A stretch of DNA of 64,000 bases from Myxococcales bacterium 68-20. Lineage in GTDB: Bacteria > Myxococcota_A > Polyangia > Polyangiales > Polyangiaceae. The translations under genes were made by a program, and so were the position numbers. The DNA lies in contig MKVQ01000044.1 in NCBI GenBank assembly GCA_001899635.1, positions 124,001-188,000 on the forward strand. Reading direction: 5' to 3'. The notes under the pieces are model-generated. The model did no database searches. It saw only the letters and a list, made by a program, of their open reading frames with translations, and was not told the origin of the DNA. This document shows, in pieces, positions 1 through 9,094 of the stretch (its first letter is position 1; every line of letters starts with the position of its first letter).

Positions 1-558
1 TCCATCCCTCGCGGCGGGTCGCCCGCGATCCAACTCGAGGGGGGTGATCCCACGATGCTAGAGCACCGATCAGTTTGCGGACGACAAGAGCAAACTGATT
101 GGTGCTCTGGGGCGAGTGTGCTCGCCGCGGCGGGGGGGAGCCTTGGAGAACTGGAGCGGCTTCGGGAGCGGCTTCGACGCCACGGGCGCGTTGGCGAACG
201 AGCGCGGGGCGTGGTCGTCGACCTCCTTGGAGGCGGTGGCGTCGGGCAGCTACCACCCGGGCGCTGGATGGGGCGCGTCCGGGAACCACCTTTGCCGGGT
301 CGGGGGCCGCCGTCGGCGTCGCCCCCTCACTCGGTCGGCGAGCCGGTCTGTCGGGAGGAGCGGCTCTGGGGATTGTCTCATAGGTGTGAATGGCGCTACC
401 TCCCGCGCTCTCGGCGAGCCCACTGCCGCTCCGCTACGAGCACCCCTCGAGGGGCCGCCGTCTTGGGCGAGCCGCGCTCTCCGTCGTCAGGCCGGCGGCG
501 TCGACGCCGTCCGCGGAGGGGCGCCCACGGCGCCTCCGTCTTCCCCTTCTCCGACTCT
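1..558. other. gene-poor stretch at window start
   Basis: I see no convincing gene here. Reading frames that cross it on the plus strand have arginine- or serine-rich, low-information translations and run on antisense into the phosphatase gene at 559-1518, so I treat them as chance frames of GC-rich DNA. The only clear structure is the inverted repeat at 60-108. The 3' flank of a gene to the left of the window could lie here. Confidence 0.5.
60..108. repeat. 19-bp inverted repeat (hairpin)
   Basis: Left arm 60-78 (agagcaccgatcagtttgc) and right arm 90-108 (gcaaactgattggtgctct) are complementary over 19 positions with one G-T pair, separated by an 11-nt loop. No T-run follows on either strand, so it is not a classical intrinsic terminator. 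It could be a dispersed palindromic element, a terminator using another signal, or an RNA processing site. Confidence 0.75.
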
Positions 559-1518
559 TCAGCCCTCGAGATCGACCGCGAGGCCGTATTGCCAGCCGTC
601 GCTCTGCTTGCGCGAGTGGACGACGTTGGCGCTGAACGGCACCTGCCATCCATCACCGACCGTGCCGTTCACTGCCTCGCCTTGCTCGAGGAGCTGCTTC
701 GTGCGCTCGGATTCCTCCGGCGACCACAGGAGCATGCCGATCTCGCTGTAGTTCAGGGTCTCGAGCTTGAGCGGACCGAGGCGCTCGTGGTTGATCGTCA
801 CGGGGACCGATCCGAGGAAGCGAACCGCGGCGCGCCGCGAGGTCTTGTCGCGAAGGAACGCCGGGCGGAGCCCCGTCTTGCGCGGGACGCTGTAGATGCG
901 GTGGCTCGGCAGCTCGATCGCGGTGAGGAACCCGCCGTACGCGCACGCCGTGTCGACGTTGATGCGCGTCGCGCTGAGCTCCACGGCATTGACCGGAGTG
1001 TGGCCGTGGACGATTCGCTTCTCCCACTTGCGCGTGCTGCTGATGAATGCGCGCCGGATCCAGAGCAGCTCGTCGCGATCGCGGACGGGATCGAGGTCCT
1101 TGAGCGAGATGTCCGGTACGCCGGCGTGAACGAAGAAGTGGTCGTCGGTCTCGTACCAGAGCTTCAGCTCGTCGAGGAACTTCACGTGCGCGCTCGGGAT
1201 GACCCATTCACCGTGATCGTCGGCGAAGTCGGCGAGGGTGCTCGAGCCGCCGTTGAGGATGAACCGCGCGACCCGCTGGGGGTTCGAGCCGTCGAGGAAC
1301 TCGCGGAGCATCTCCTCGTGATTGCCCGAGAGCGTCACGATGTTGTGCTTCGACTTCCACTCGATCAGGATCTCGATGACTCGTCGCGAATGCGGGCCTC
1401 GATCGATGTAGTCGCCGAGCATGACGACGGTCGAGTCGTCCCCTAGCGGGAGCAACTCGAGCAGCTCCTCCAGCTCGTCGGCGCACCCGTGGACGTCGCC
1501 GATCGCAAAAATCGCCAT
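559..1518 (-). CDS. metallophosphoesterase-PilZ fusion phosphatase
   Basis: A 319-aa cytosolic protein. Residues 1 to about 215 are a PPP-type metallophosphoesterase: GDVHG (7-11), GDYIDRG (35-41), GNHEE (65-69), HAG (131-133) and GHTP (172-175) are the metal-binding and catalytic motifs of bacterial PrpA-like and diadenosine-polyphosphate phosphatases. Residues about 225-319 carry RRAAVR (228-233) and NYSEIG (256-261), matching the RxxxR and (D/N)xSxxG signature of cyclic-di-GMP-binding PilZ domains. The inference is a phosphatase gated by c-di-GMP; its substrate cannot be read from sequence. The ATG at 1518 is chosen because the first metal motif lies seven residues in. The next gene upstream on the same strand is another metallophosphoesterase, 122 nt away. 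Confidence 0.9.
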   Translation of the reverse strand: MAIFAIGDVHGCADELEELLELLPLGDDSTVVMLGDYIDRGPHSRRVIEILIEWKSKHNIVTLSGNHEEMLREFLDGSNPQRVARFILNGGSSTLADFADDHGEWVIPSAHVKFLDELKLWYETDDHFFVHAGVPDISLKDLDPVRDRDELLWIRRAFISSTRKWEKRIVHGHTPVNAVELSATRINVDTACAYGGFLTAIELPSHRIYSVPRKTGLRPAFLRDKTSRRAAVRFLGSVPVTINHERLGPLKLETLNYSEIGMLLWSPEESERTKQLLEQGEAVNGTVGDGWQVPFSANVVHSRKQSDGWQYGLAVDLEG

Positions 1519-1640
1519 CGGACGAAGACTACCGGAACTCCGTCCTCGATTTCGCCTCGGATCTGCGGGCCGGGCACCCGATCCGTGTGGCGATGTCGGA
1601 CGGAGCGCGCGTCTTCCAGCAAAGGGGCGGAGCGCGCGGG

Positions 1641-2516
1641 TCAGGCGGCCTGGAAGGGCGGCTCGAGAGCGTGGAGCGCGCCGTCCTTGACATCGTAAAG
1701 GCGGACGTTCGGCCCGTCGCCGTCGCAGGTCGCGGGCGCTCCGAAGAGGCGGGTCGCAGCGTCGGGAGCCTCGCTCTTCGGCCTCAGCCCGACGGCCGCC
1801 CCGACCGCGCTCGAGGTCGCGAGGATGTGGTTGAAGATCCGGTGGAGGTGCCCGTGCAGGAGCTGGAGCCTCGGGTGGCGCGCGAGGAGGTCGAGGACAT
1901 TCGCCCCGCCGCGCAGGCCGTCGATCCACTTCATCGCCTTCACCGGGTGGAAGGGCGGGTGGTGAAGGACGAGGAGCATCGCCTTGTCCCGGAATGCGGG
2001 ATCGGACATGCGACGGTCGACCGCCGCCGCGGTCGCCTTCGTGAAGACACCTCCCGACCACGCGATCGTCTGGAATCGGGTGCTGTCGATCGGCAGGAGC
2101 GCCACCGGGCCTCGATCCACGATCTTGCCCGCGGCCGCCGCGCTCGCCGCGGCGAAGCGTGCGAGTGGTCCTCGCATCGCGCGCGCCCAGCCGTCGCCGT
2201 TCGTGTACGCGTCGTGATTTCCCGGCACGAGCGTGACGCTGTCTTCCGGCAGCTTCGCGTCGTGGAGGACCTCGGCGAACTGCTCGAACTCTGCGTCTTC
2301 GCCGACCTCCGTGAGGTCGCCGGAGATGACGAAGTGATCGGCGCCGTGCTCCTTTGCGACGCTCAGCGCTCGTGCGAGCCGGCGGACGCGCGCGAGCGGG
2401 TTCACGCCGCGATGGCCGAGGCTGACGAGCTGGGTCGCGAAGCGGTAGCGCGCCCGCCGTGTACCCGCGCGAGCATCGAGGATGTGAACGTCGGACAGAT
2501 GAGCGATGCGTCGCAC
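1641..2516 (-). CDS. metallophosphoesterase (CpdA/3',5'-cyclic nucleotide PDE-like)
   Basis: A 291-aa calcineurin-like phosphoesterase. Visible metal-site motifs are DVH (9-11), GDLTE (66-70), GNHD (99-102), a later HHPP and a GHLH near the C-terminal third, the order found in class III cyclic nucleotide phosphodiesterases and related enzymes. No signal peptide, so cytosolic. The start is GTG at 2516, preceded by GGAGG about 7 nt upstream; the frame stays open further up but without recognisable sequence. Substrate is not determinable: cyclic nucleotides, phospholipids and nucleotide sugars are all used by this fold. Confidence 0.85.
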   Translation of the reverse strand: MRRIAHLSDVHILDARAGTRRARYRFATQLVSLGHRGVNPLARVRRLARALSVAKEHGADHFVISGDLTEVGEDAEFEQFAEVLHDAKLPEDSVTLVPGNHDAYTNGDGWARAMRGPLARFAAASAAAAGKIVDRGPVALLPIDSTRFQTIAWSGGVFTKATAAAVDRRMSDPAFRDKAMLLVLHHPPFHPVKAMKWIDGLRGGANVLDLLARHPRLQLLHGHLHRIFNHILATSSAVGAAVGLRPKSEAPDAATRLFGAPATCDGDGPNVRLYDVKDGALHALEPPFQAA

Positions 2517-2716
2517 GGTGGTCCTCCGGCTAGGGCAAGCTCGTCCGTCGCCCAGGCTCGTCAGTGCGAACTGGGGTTCGCGCTTATCTAAACCATGGAT
2601 CGATTTAGCTGTTCCCGCCACCTGCTTGCGCGAAAAACATTTCGCACTCAGGCCGCACGCATCCATTCTCGTGCCGGCATCGGCAATGCTCCGCTCGAGC
2701 CCCGACGCCGTGGCCC

Positions 2717-3655
2717 TCAGGCGCCGCGTCGCGAGGGGACGACCCGGGCGAGCTCGCTCATCAGCGCCTCGTGGATCGCGCCGTTCGTAGCGATGACGTG
2801 ACCGGACGCCATCGAGGTGCTTCCCCCGTCGAAGTCGGTCACATGGCCGCCGGCCGCCCGGACGATCGCGATGCCCGCGGCGATGTCCCATGGGCGAAGC
2901 TTCCGCTCCCAGTAACCCTCGTAGGTGCCGTCCGCGACGAGGCACAGGTCCAGCGCGGCCGAACCACATCGACGGACCGCGCGGCACCGCTGTTTGATCG
3001 CGACGAACGCGTCGAAGTTGTTCTCGGCGCTTTCTCGACGGTCGTAGGGAAAACCTGTCGCCAGCAGGGAGTCCTCGAGCGAGGCGTTCGTGCTCACGGT
3101 GCACGCGTCCTCGACGATCCGGGGTCGCGCAGGGCTCGTGTCAGCGCGAGGCTCGGAAGCCAGACCTTCGAGGAGAGCAGACGCGATCGCGCTCGTCGCC
3201 GAGAGCCGGCCCGCATGCCGCTCACCCGAGGCCGTGGTCCATCCGTACCATTCGATGCCGAGCGGCGGCGAGATGACGACGCCGAGGACAGGCTGTCCCG
3301 CGACGACGAGGCCGACGGAGACGCACCAAAACGGGTGGCCGTGGACGAAGTTCGTCGTGCCGTCCACCGGATCGACGTAGAAGGCCACGCCATCCGGCTC
3401 GCCGCCCTGCTCCTCGCCGACGATCGCGAACGGGAACGCTTCGCTCAGCCGGCGACGCAAGAGCTCCTCGCTGTCGCGATCGAACTGCGTGACGAGGTCG
3501 ACCGCGCCCTTGTGCTCGACGGCGGGGGCGCGACGGAAGCCCATGAGGACGAGCTCCGCCGCCTCCCGGGCGGCGCGCCGCGTGACCTCGAGCACGAGCT
3601 CGAGGCCTTCTCGTGTGGTCGGGGCAGGCGTGCCGGCGACGGCTTTCGTCGTCAC
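2717..3655 (-). CDS. suhB: inositol monophosphatase family protein (SuhB-like)
   Basis: 312 aa, close to the usual 260-300 aa of the family. It shows the three metal/substrate motifs of lithium-sensitive phosphatases: GEE (80-82), DPVDGT (95-100) followed by TNFVHG, and WDIAAG (256-261). It should hydrolyse inositol-1-phosphate or a related sugar monophosphate; SuhB in other bacteria also takes part in rRNA transcription complexes. Its ATG overlaps the stop of mpl by 4 nt (ATGA at 3655-3652), so the two are probably translationally coupled. The symbol is by family resemblance. Confidence 0.88.
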   Translation of the reverse strand: MTTKAVAGTPAPTTREGLELVLEVTRRAAREAAELVLMGFRRAPAVEHKGAVDLVTQFDRDSEELLRRRLSEAFPFAIVGEEQGGEPDGVAFYVDPVDGTTNFVHGHPFWCVSVGLVVAGQPVLGVVISPPLGIEWYGWTTASGERHAGRLSATSAIASALLEGLASEPRADTSPARPRIVEDACTVSTNASLEDSLLATGFPYDRRESAENNFDAFVAIKQRCRAVRRCGSAALDLCLVADGTYEGYWERKLRPWDIAAGIAIVRAAGGHVTDFDGGSTSMASGHVIATNGAIHEALMSELARVVPSRRGA

Positions 3656-5121
3656 GTCCGCGCACCGAGCTCACGAAGGAGGCGCGCGTGGATCCCGCCA
3701 AAGGCGCCGTTGGAGAGGAGCGCGACGACGTCGCCCGCGCGAGCTTCACGCGTGATCGTCTCGATGATGGCGTCGACGCTTGCCGCGGCCATGGCCGAGT
3801 CTCCGATCGCACGTGCGATGTGCGCCACGTCGAGCCGCTCGGCCTCCGGGATGTTCGTGCGTCCGAGCGGCGCGAAGAGCACGCGGTCGGCCGCGCGGAA
3901 CGCCGTTTGATACTCGTCTTGATGGATGTTGCGGCACGCGGTGGCGCTCCGCGGCTCGAAGACGGCCCAGAGTCGGCCGTTCGGATGCCGCGAGCGGAGC
4001 GCGCGGAGTGTCTCGTCGACGGCGGTCGGGTGATGCGCGAAGTCGTCGTAGACGGCGATGCCGCCCGGCGTCCCGAGGAGATCCTGCCTCCGTCGCACGC
4101 CCGCGAAGGTCGCGAGCGCCTGCCGCGCCTTCTCGATGTCGACGCCGAACCCCTCCGCGCAGGCAGCGAGCGCGCCGAGCGCGTTACGGACGTTGTGCGC
4201 TCCGGGCACCTTCAGCGCGAACCGGCCGCCGTACGAGCCGCCGAGGTAGAGGTCGAAGGGCTGGATGCCGGTCTCGGGATCCGGCGGGACCATCGCACCG
4301 AGCCACGTCGGGGTGACCTCGCCGGTGTCGTCGCTGTCGAGCGCATAGAACGCCGTCCGCGATCGCGCGTGTGCGGAGACGATGGCGCGTGCGCGGGGAT
4401 CGCGCGCATCACACGCGATGAGGCCGCCTTCGGGGACCTTCGCCGAAAGCTCTGCGAACTGCCGTTCGTAGACCTCGGCCGACGGGTAGATGTCGATGTG
4501 ATCGTGCTCGACGCTCGTGATGATGACGACGTCGTCGGGCGGAGAGTCCGGTGGCGCGACGTAGTCGAAGAACTTGGGCTTCTTCTCCCAGTAGACGGCG
4601 TCGTATTCGTCTCCCTCGACCACGAACGGCGCGGCCTTCGCCGAGGTCCCGACGATCTTGCGCTTCGAGCTCGCCGCACGCGCGCCGGCGTCGAAGTTCT
4701 TCGGCAGGCCGCCGATGAAGAAGCCTGGTTCGAGGCCCGCGGTCTCGAGGATCCAGGCGCACATCGCGGACGTCGTCGTCTTGCCGTGCGTGCCGGCGAC
4801 GACGAGGGGTCGCTTGCCCGCAAGGAAGCGCTCGCGGAGGGCGCCCGACATGCTCGTGCGTGGCAGCTCGAGCTCGAGCGCGCGGACGGCCTCGACGTTG
4901 TCCTTGCGGATCGCGTTGCCGACCACGACGAGCTCGAGGTCCTTGCCGATGTTGTCCGCGCTCCATCCAGGCAGGCAACGGATCCCCGCGGCCTCGAGCG
5001 CGGGGCCCATCGGCGGATCGAACGACACATCGGACCCGCTGACGTCGTGTCCTGCGTCGCGGAGCAGCTTGGCGAGCTGTCCCATGCCGGTGCCTGCGAC
5101 TCCGATCAAATGAACGCGCAT
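3652..5121 (-). CDS. mpl: UDP-N-acetylmuramate:L-alanyl-gamma-D-glutamyl-meso-DAP ligase
   Basis: 489-aa member of the Mur ligase superfamily. It has an N-terminal Rossmann-like segment (GVAGTGMG, 8-15), the ATP-binding GTHGKTTT (110-117), a central EGDEYD motif and SVEHDHIDIYP, all typical of Mpl rather than MurC. Mpl reattaches the tripeptide L-Ala-D-Glu-mDAP recovered from old cell wall to UDP-MurNAc, so it acts in cytoplasmic peptidoglycan recycling. ATG 5121 is preferred over the GTG five codons upstream because GAGGA sits directly before it. It follows a lipoprotein gene by 7 nt and overlaps suhB, forming a three-gene leftward unit. Confidence 0.93.
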   Translation of the reverse strand: MRVHLIGVAGTGMGQLAKLLRDAGHDVSGSDVSFDPPMGPALEAAGIRCLPGWSADNIGKDLELVVVGNAIRKDNVEAVRALELELPRTSMSGALRERFLAGKRPLVVAGTHGKTTTSAMCAWILETAGLEPGFFIGGLPKNFDAGARAASSKRKIVGTSAKAAPFVVEGDEYDAVYWEKKPKFFDYVAPPDSPPDDVVIITSVEHDHIDIYPSAEVYERQFAELSAKVPEGGLIACDARDPRARAIVSAHARSRTAFYALDSDDTGEVTPTWLGAMVPPDPETGIQPFDLYLGGSYGGRFALKVPGAHNVRNALGALAACAEGFGVDIEKARQALATFAGVRRRQDLLGTPGGIAVYDDFAHHPTAVDETLRALRSRHPNGRLWAVFEPRSATACRNIHQDEYQTAFRAADRVLFAPLGRTNIPEAERLDVAHIARAIGDSAMAAASVDAIIETITREARAGDVVALLSNGAFGGIHARLLRELGART

Positions 5122-5128
5122 CTTGTCC

Positions 5129-5617
5129 TCAATCACCGATCTTCGTGAGCGTGGGCAGCCTGACGTTGTTTGTCGTGAGCGTGAGGGTGTTGTCCACGAT
5201 CGCGAAGTTGTACGTCGCCGCGGGCATCCCGCCTACGCACGAAACGATTCCATCCTGTTTTTGGAAGCCGAGCGAGCCGATCTTGACCGTGCCGGCCGCT
5301 GTGTCGAGCGAGCTCGTCTCCAGGTCGGTCGTGTCGCCGGCGAGCACACCGAGGTCGGCCCCCTCCGTGAAGCACATCGCGGCGCCGACGAGGTACTTGT
5401 CCATGAACCTCAGCCGGAGCTCTGTCGTGCCATTGTTCTCCGGGCGCGTGCTCTGCCACACACCACGGAGCGTGTTCGGGGTTGCGGCGGGCAAGTCCTC
5501 GAACAGCGTCTCCGGGTCCGGCGGCAGTCCGGAGTCACTCGGCCCCTTGTCTTTGGAAGAACAGGCCGCGAAAAAGAGGAGGGCGGTTGCTGCTGTTCGA
5601 ACCGCGAGGGACTGCAT
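5129..5617 (-). CDS. hypothetical lipoprotein
   Basis: 162 aa. The N-terminus (MQSLAVRTAATALLFFAACSS) is a short hydrophobic signal ending in a lipobox-like AAC, so the product should be a lipid-anchored envelope protein. The mature part is Asp/Pro-rich at first and then reads as a small beta-rich domain with two internal cysteines. I recognise no family. It lies 7 nt upstream of mpl. The frame continues upstream, but that part is made of the 9-nt periodic repeat at 5642-5686 and is not likely translated. Confidence 0.7.
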   Translation of the reverse strand: MQSLAVRTAATALLFFAACSSKDKGPSDSGLPPDPETLFEDLPAATPNTLRGVWQSTRPENNGTTELRLRFMDKYLVGAAMCFTEGADLGVLAGDTTDLETSSLDTAAGTVKIGSLGFQKQDGIVSCVGGMPAATYNFAIVDNTLTLTTNNVRLPTLTKIGD

Positions 5618-5641
5618 GGCCGGCAACCTAGCATCGACTTT

Positions 5642-5686
5642 GCCAACGCGACCAAGGCGGCCAACGACGTCAACGCGACCAACGCA
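5642..5686. repeat. 9-nt periodic repeat, five units
   Basis: Five consecutive 9-nt units of consensus (g/a)CCAACGcg can be read: gccaacgcg, accaaggcg, gccaacgac, gtcaacgcg, accaacgca. They sit in the divergent region between the lipoprotein starting at 5617 and the CAP-like gene starting near 5887. The remaining sequence of this region shows no further structure I can support. Confidence 0.7.
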
Positions 5687-5886
5687 GGTCGCACGACGAG
5701 CAGCGGACCCCTTCTTGCTCGAGCTCCTTGGCAAGCCCGTGTGCGACGCGCGGCGCGCGGCGACGAGTCCAGCTCGACGGCTCGACGCACGGACCGAGAG
5801 GCAGGTGTCAGGTGTGCACCTCGGTGGCTTGCATCGAAGGCGCGGTCCGAAGGCCTACCGCCGTGCGGAGAGGCTCGACCACCGAA

Positions 5887-6981
5887 GTGTCTCGGTCGCA
5901 GCCGCATGCGCGCGGCTCGTCGCGCGCATGCGGTCGCGGGCAAACGCGCGCGATCTTGCTCCTCGTGATCGGCGCGGCGCTGATGGCGCTGGGATCGGCG
6001 TCCGGTTGCACCAAGAGTGGCAAGCTCGAGCCCGGCGCATTCGGGGCCGACAAGGCACTCGCGCTGGCCTGCGTGGCGCCGGCGTCGAACGAGCCGAGAG
6101 ACGTCATCTGCAGTCGATGGGCGTGCGGCCACGCCGACCTCGCTGCTGCGCCGTGGAACGGCAATCCGAAGAGCTGCGTTGCCGGAACCATCGACACGCA
6201 CGCCTACGAGCGCGCGCTGGGGATGATCAATACGTATCGCTTCCTCGCGGGGCTCCCGGAGCTCACCGCCGAGGCGAGGTGGGATGGGCCGGCGCAAGAC
6301 TGTGCGCTCCTCGCCCATGCGAACACGAGGCTGGCGCATGCGCCGACACCCGATTGGTCATGCTGGTCCGATCGCGGCGCACGCGCCTCTGCGGTGAGCC
6401 TCGTTGCGAACCGAAGCGCGCCGCAGGCGATCGACCCGTTCATCGAGGACAAGGACAATGAGACGACGCTGGTGCATCGGCGCTGGCTCCTGAGCGAGAA
6501 GATCCATCGCATCGGGCTCGGCTCGACGAGCCGGTTCGCGTGCGTGCTCGTCGACGGCCGCGAGTGGGACGGCGAGCCGGTTGCTGCGAGCGGCGCGGTC
6601 GCCCTCGTGGACGGTGGCGCGACGATCGAGGCGCACTCCGCGGTGACGCTCCCCGTCTGGGTCGCCTGGCCGCCGCCGGGACCGGTGCCGATGGACGCTC
6701 TTCGCCGGACGAGCGTCGACCGTACGGGCTGGACCGTCCAGAGCTCGAGCCTCGACCTCGACGACGCGAGCATCGAAGTCCGTGTCGACGGCGAACCGCG
6801 ACCGATCTCCGTCACCCCGCTGGAGCGGACGATGGGAAGCCTCACGGCCGTCCGGTTCCTACCGCAAGGGTGGTCGACGGAGCCGGGACGTCGCTACGAC
6901 GTCCACGTCACCAAGGAGCGCTCGGCCGACGCCGATGCGATCGACATCGCCTTCGGCGTCGAGCCGACGGAGTGTCCGTGA
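5887..6981 (+). CDS. CAP/SCP-like secreted lipoprotein
   Basis: 364 aa from the GTG at 5887. A hydrophobic stretch (AILLLVIGAALMALG) ends in SASGC, a plausible lipobox. The mature protein contains an INTYRFLAGLPELT segment followed by cysteines, an HANTRLAHAP segment and a WSCWSD segment; this order recalls CAP (SCP/PR-1-like) domains, which are usually secreted and can bind sterols, lipids or act as proteases. The C-terminal 100 residues look like an Ig-like beta domain. The true start is uncertain because the frame is open further upstream; GTG 5887 has AGAGG 13 nt before it. Function is a family-level guess. Confidence 0.65.
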   Translation: MSRSQPHARGSSRACGRGQTRAILLLVIGAALMALGSASGCTKSGKLEPGAFGADKALALACVAPASNEPRDVICSRWACGHADLAAAPWNGNPKSCVAGTIDTHAYERALGMINTYRFLAGLPELTAEARWDGPAQDCALLAHANTRLAHAPTPDWSCWSDRGARASAVSLVANRSAPQAIDPFIEDKDNETTLVHRRWLLSEKIHRIGLGSTSRFACVLVDGREWDGEPVAASGAVALVDGGATIEAHSAVTLPVWVAWPPPGPVPMDALRRTSVDRTGWTVQSSSLDLDDASIEVRVDGEPRPISVTPLERTMGSLTAVRFLPQGWSTEPGRRYDVHVTKERSADADAIDIAFGVEPTECP

Positions 6982-7037
6982 TGCGGGCTCTAGGAGCGTG
7001 TAGCGCGGATGTGCCGCGTGCGAAAACTGCGCGCGGC

Positions 7038-7688
7038 CTACAGCTCGACCATGAAGCAGCGCTCGGTCGCCTGGACGCCGAGCTCGCGGAACCTGGGGCC
7101 GTCGAGCGGCCCTTGGTCGATCGCGGTCACCTCGGTCCCGGCGTAGAGGCGGCGGAGCTCGTCCTCGCTCACGGCGTACGGAGGCGGCTCCATCTGCGCC
7201 TGGTCGTAGTCGAAGACGATCACGAGGCCACGGGACCGTGGCGCAAGGAGCGTGCGGAGATGCGCGACGTAGCGCGGGCGCACCTCACCGCTCAGGGCGA
7301 CGAGCGCTGCGCGATCGTAGAGGGCGTCGACCGGCCCCACGATCTCGCGCGTGCAGGCGAAGAGATCGCCGGCGAGCAGGGTGACGTTGCCCGCCGAATA
7401 CGCACGGACGGGCTTGTCGTCATCACGAAGCAGGCGCACCTCGGGGACGAGCTCGTGCTCGTCGAAAAACGCCTTCACGGCGTCCTCCACCACCTCGATG
7501 CCGAGCACGTGGTGCCCGCGGGACGCGAGGAACGCCATGTCTTCGGTCTTGCCGCACAGGGGAACGAGGACGTGCTTCGGCGCTGGACCGAGGCGGCCTT
7601 CGTGCCGCGCGAGAAATGTGTTCGTGCGGCCCTCGTGAAAGCCGATGCGACCCTCTTTCCAGCGACGTACCCAGAAGTCGATTTCCAT
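7038..7688 (-). CDS. tpm: thiopurine S-methyltransferase family protein
   Basis: 216 aa, the length of bacterial TPMT. The N-terminus (FWVRRWKEGRIGFHEG) and the SAM-binding region VPLCGKTEDMAFLASRGHHV are near-diagnostic for this family, as is the C-terminal RCFMVEL-type strand. It is a cytosolic class I SAM-dependent methyltransferase; bacterial members methylate thiopurines and also selenium or tellurium oxyanions. The natural substrate here is unknown. It is transcribed divergently from the lysine aminotransferase gene with 68 nt between starts. Confidence 0.9.
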   Translation of the reverse strand: MEIDFWVRRWKEGRIGFHEGRTNTFLARHEGRLGPAPKHVLVPLCGKTEDMAFLASRGHHVLGIEVVEDAVKAFFDEHELVPEVRLLRDDDKPVRAYSAGNVTLLAGDLFACTREIVGPVDALYDRAALVALSGEVRPRYVAHLRTLLAPRSRGLVIVFDYDQAQMEPPPYAVSEDELRRLYAGTEVTAIDQGPLDGPRFRELGVQATERCFMVEL

Positions 7689-7756
7689 GGCGCCTCGGAT
7701 GTTGCTACCGCGAGCGTCGGGTGTCGAGCGTTGCGCGCCGGTGCTAAGGGCTAGCC

Positions 7757-9085
7757 ATGTTCCGGCGATCGCACATTCCGAGCGCCGAGGTCCACGAGAC
7801 TCTCGAGCGCCACCTCCTCGTCGACGGCTACCCCCTCGTCATCGACCTCGAGAAGAGTCGTGGCTCGATCGTTCGCGACGCCGTGAGCGGCCGCGAGCTC
7901 ATCGACTTCTACTCGTTCTTTGCGTCGAATCCGCTCGGGTTCAATCACCCGGGGATGCTCGACGAGCGGACACGGGAGCGCCTCGTCGCGACGTCCATCG
8001 TCAAGGTGGCGAACTCGGACAAGTACACGACCTACCTCGCCGAGTTCGTGGACACGCTCGCGCGGACCGCGGCGCCGGCCGAGCTTTCGAAGTACTTCTT
8101 CGTCGAGGGCGGAGCGCTCGCCGTCGAGAACGCGCTGAAGACGGCGTTCGACTGGAAGGTGAGGAAGAACCTCGCGGCCGGCAGGGGCGAGCGCGGACAC
8201 AAGGTGCTCCACCTCGAGCGCGCCTTTCACGGTCGGTCCGGCTACACGATGAGCCTCACGAACACCGACCCGAACAAGACGGACTACTTCCCGAAGTTCG
8301 ACTGGCCGCGGATCCCCTCGCCGATGATCCGCTTCCCGCTGACCGGCGCGAACATCGCCGAGGTCGAGGAGCGCGAGCGTGCGGCCGTCGCCGCCGCGGA
8401 GGCTGCGTTCGCGCGCGCCCCGCACGACATCGCGGCCATCATCCTCGAGCCCATCCAGGGCGAGGGGGGAGACAACCACTTCCGCCCGAGCTTCTTCTCC
8501 GCGCTCAGGCGTCTCGCCGACGAGCACGAAGCGCTCCTCGTCTACGACGAGATCCAGACCGGGCTCGGAGGCACCGGCGCCTGGTGGGCCTACCAGCACC
8601 ACGGCATCGCGCCCGACATCCTCTGCTTCGCCAAGAAGATGCAGGTCGGGGGCATCCTCGTGAGCGACCGCATCGACGACGTCGAGGACAACGTCTTCCA
8701 GAAGCCGGGGCGCATCAACTCCACCTGGGGCGGCGGGCTCGTCGACATGGTGCGAGCGACCCGCATCCTCGAGATCATCGTGGAGGAGAGGCTCGTCGAG
8801 AACGCGCGTCTTCGCGGCGCCGAGCTGCTCGCCGGCCTCGAGGGCATCCAGGCACGGAGGCCCAAGGTCGACAACGCGCGGGGGCAAGGCCTCATGTGTG
8901 CGCTCGACCTCCCGGACACGAAGAGCCGCGACGCGACCATCAAGCGGGCCTTCGCCGACGGCATGCTCGTCCTCGCGTGTGGGCCGCGCTCGATCCGCTT
9001 CCGTCCGGCGCTCAACGTCACATCCGAGAACATTGCCGAGGGAGTCGCACGCCTCGACGCTGCGATTGCGGCAGTGGTGAGCTGA
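7757..9085 (+). CDS. lat: L-lysine 6-transaminase
   Basis: 442 aa class III PLP-dependent aminotransferase. The N-terminal two thirds follow the LAT family closely: a DFYSFFASNPLGFNHPGM segment, an FVEGGALAVENALKTAFDWK segment, the acidic PLP site YDEIQTG, and FAKKMQVGG where the Schiff-base lysine is one of K293/K294. LAT moves the epsilon-amino group of lysine to 2-oxoglutarate, giving allysine/piperideine-6-carboxylate, an entry to lysine catabolism, beta-lactam precursors or a dormancy function in mycobacteria. No biosynthetic partners lie next to it, so a catabolic role is likelier. ATG 7757 fits the family N-terminus. Confidence 0.93.
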   Translation: MFRRSHIPSAEVHETLERHLLVDGYPLVIDLEKSRGSIVRDAVSGRELIDFYSFFASNPLGFNHPGMLDERTRERLVATSIVKVANSDKYTTYLAEFVDTLARTAAPAELSKYFFVEGGALAVENALKTAFDWKVRKNLAAGRGERGHKVLHLERAFHGRSGYTMSLTNTDPNKTDYFPKFDWPRIPSPMIRFPLTGANIAEVEERERAAVAAAEAAFARAPHDIAAIILEPIQGEGGDNHFRPSFFSALRRLADEHEALLVYDEIQTGLGGTGAWWAYQHHGIAPDILCFAKKMQVGGILVSDRIDDVEDNVFQKPGRINSTWGGGLVDMVRATRILEIIVEERLVENARLRGAELLAGLEGIQARRPKVDNARGQGLMCALDLPDTKSRDATIKRAFADGMLVLACGPRSIRFRPALNVTSENIAEGVARLDAAIAAVVS

Positions 9086-9094
9086 TCGGGCTCG

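Noticed and set aside
116-751. Gly/Ser-rich plus-strand frame at the left edge
   Set aside because: Odd composition tempted me to call a glycine-rich protein, but it runs into antisense of a certain gene and has no ribosome-binding site or signal peptide.
55-1446. Long plus-strand open frame
   Set aside because: Antisense to the metallophosphoesterase-PilZ gene; translation is Arg/Asp/Glu-rich with no motifs, an artefact of high GC.
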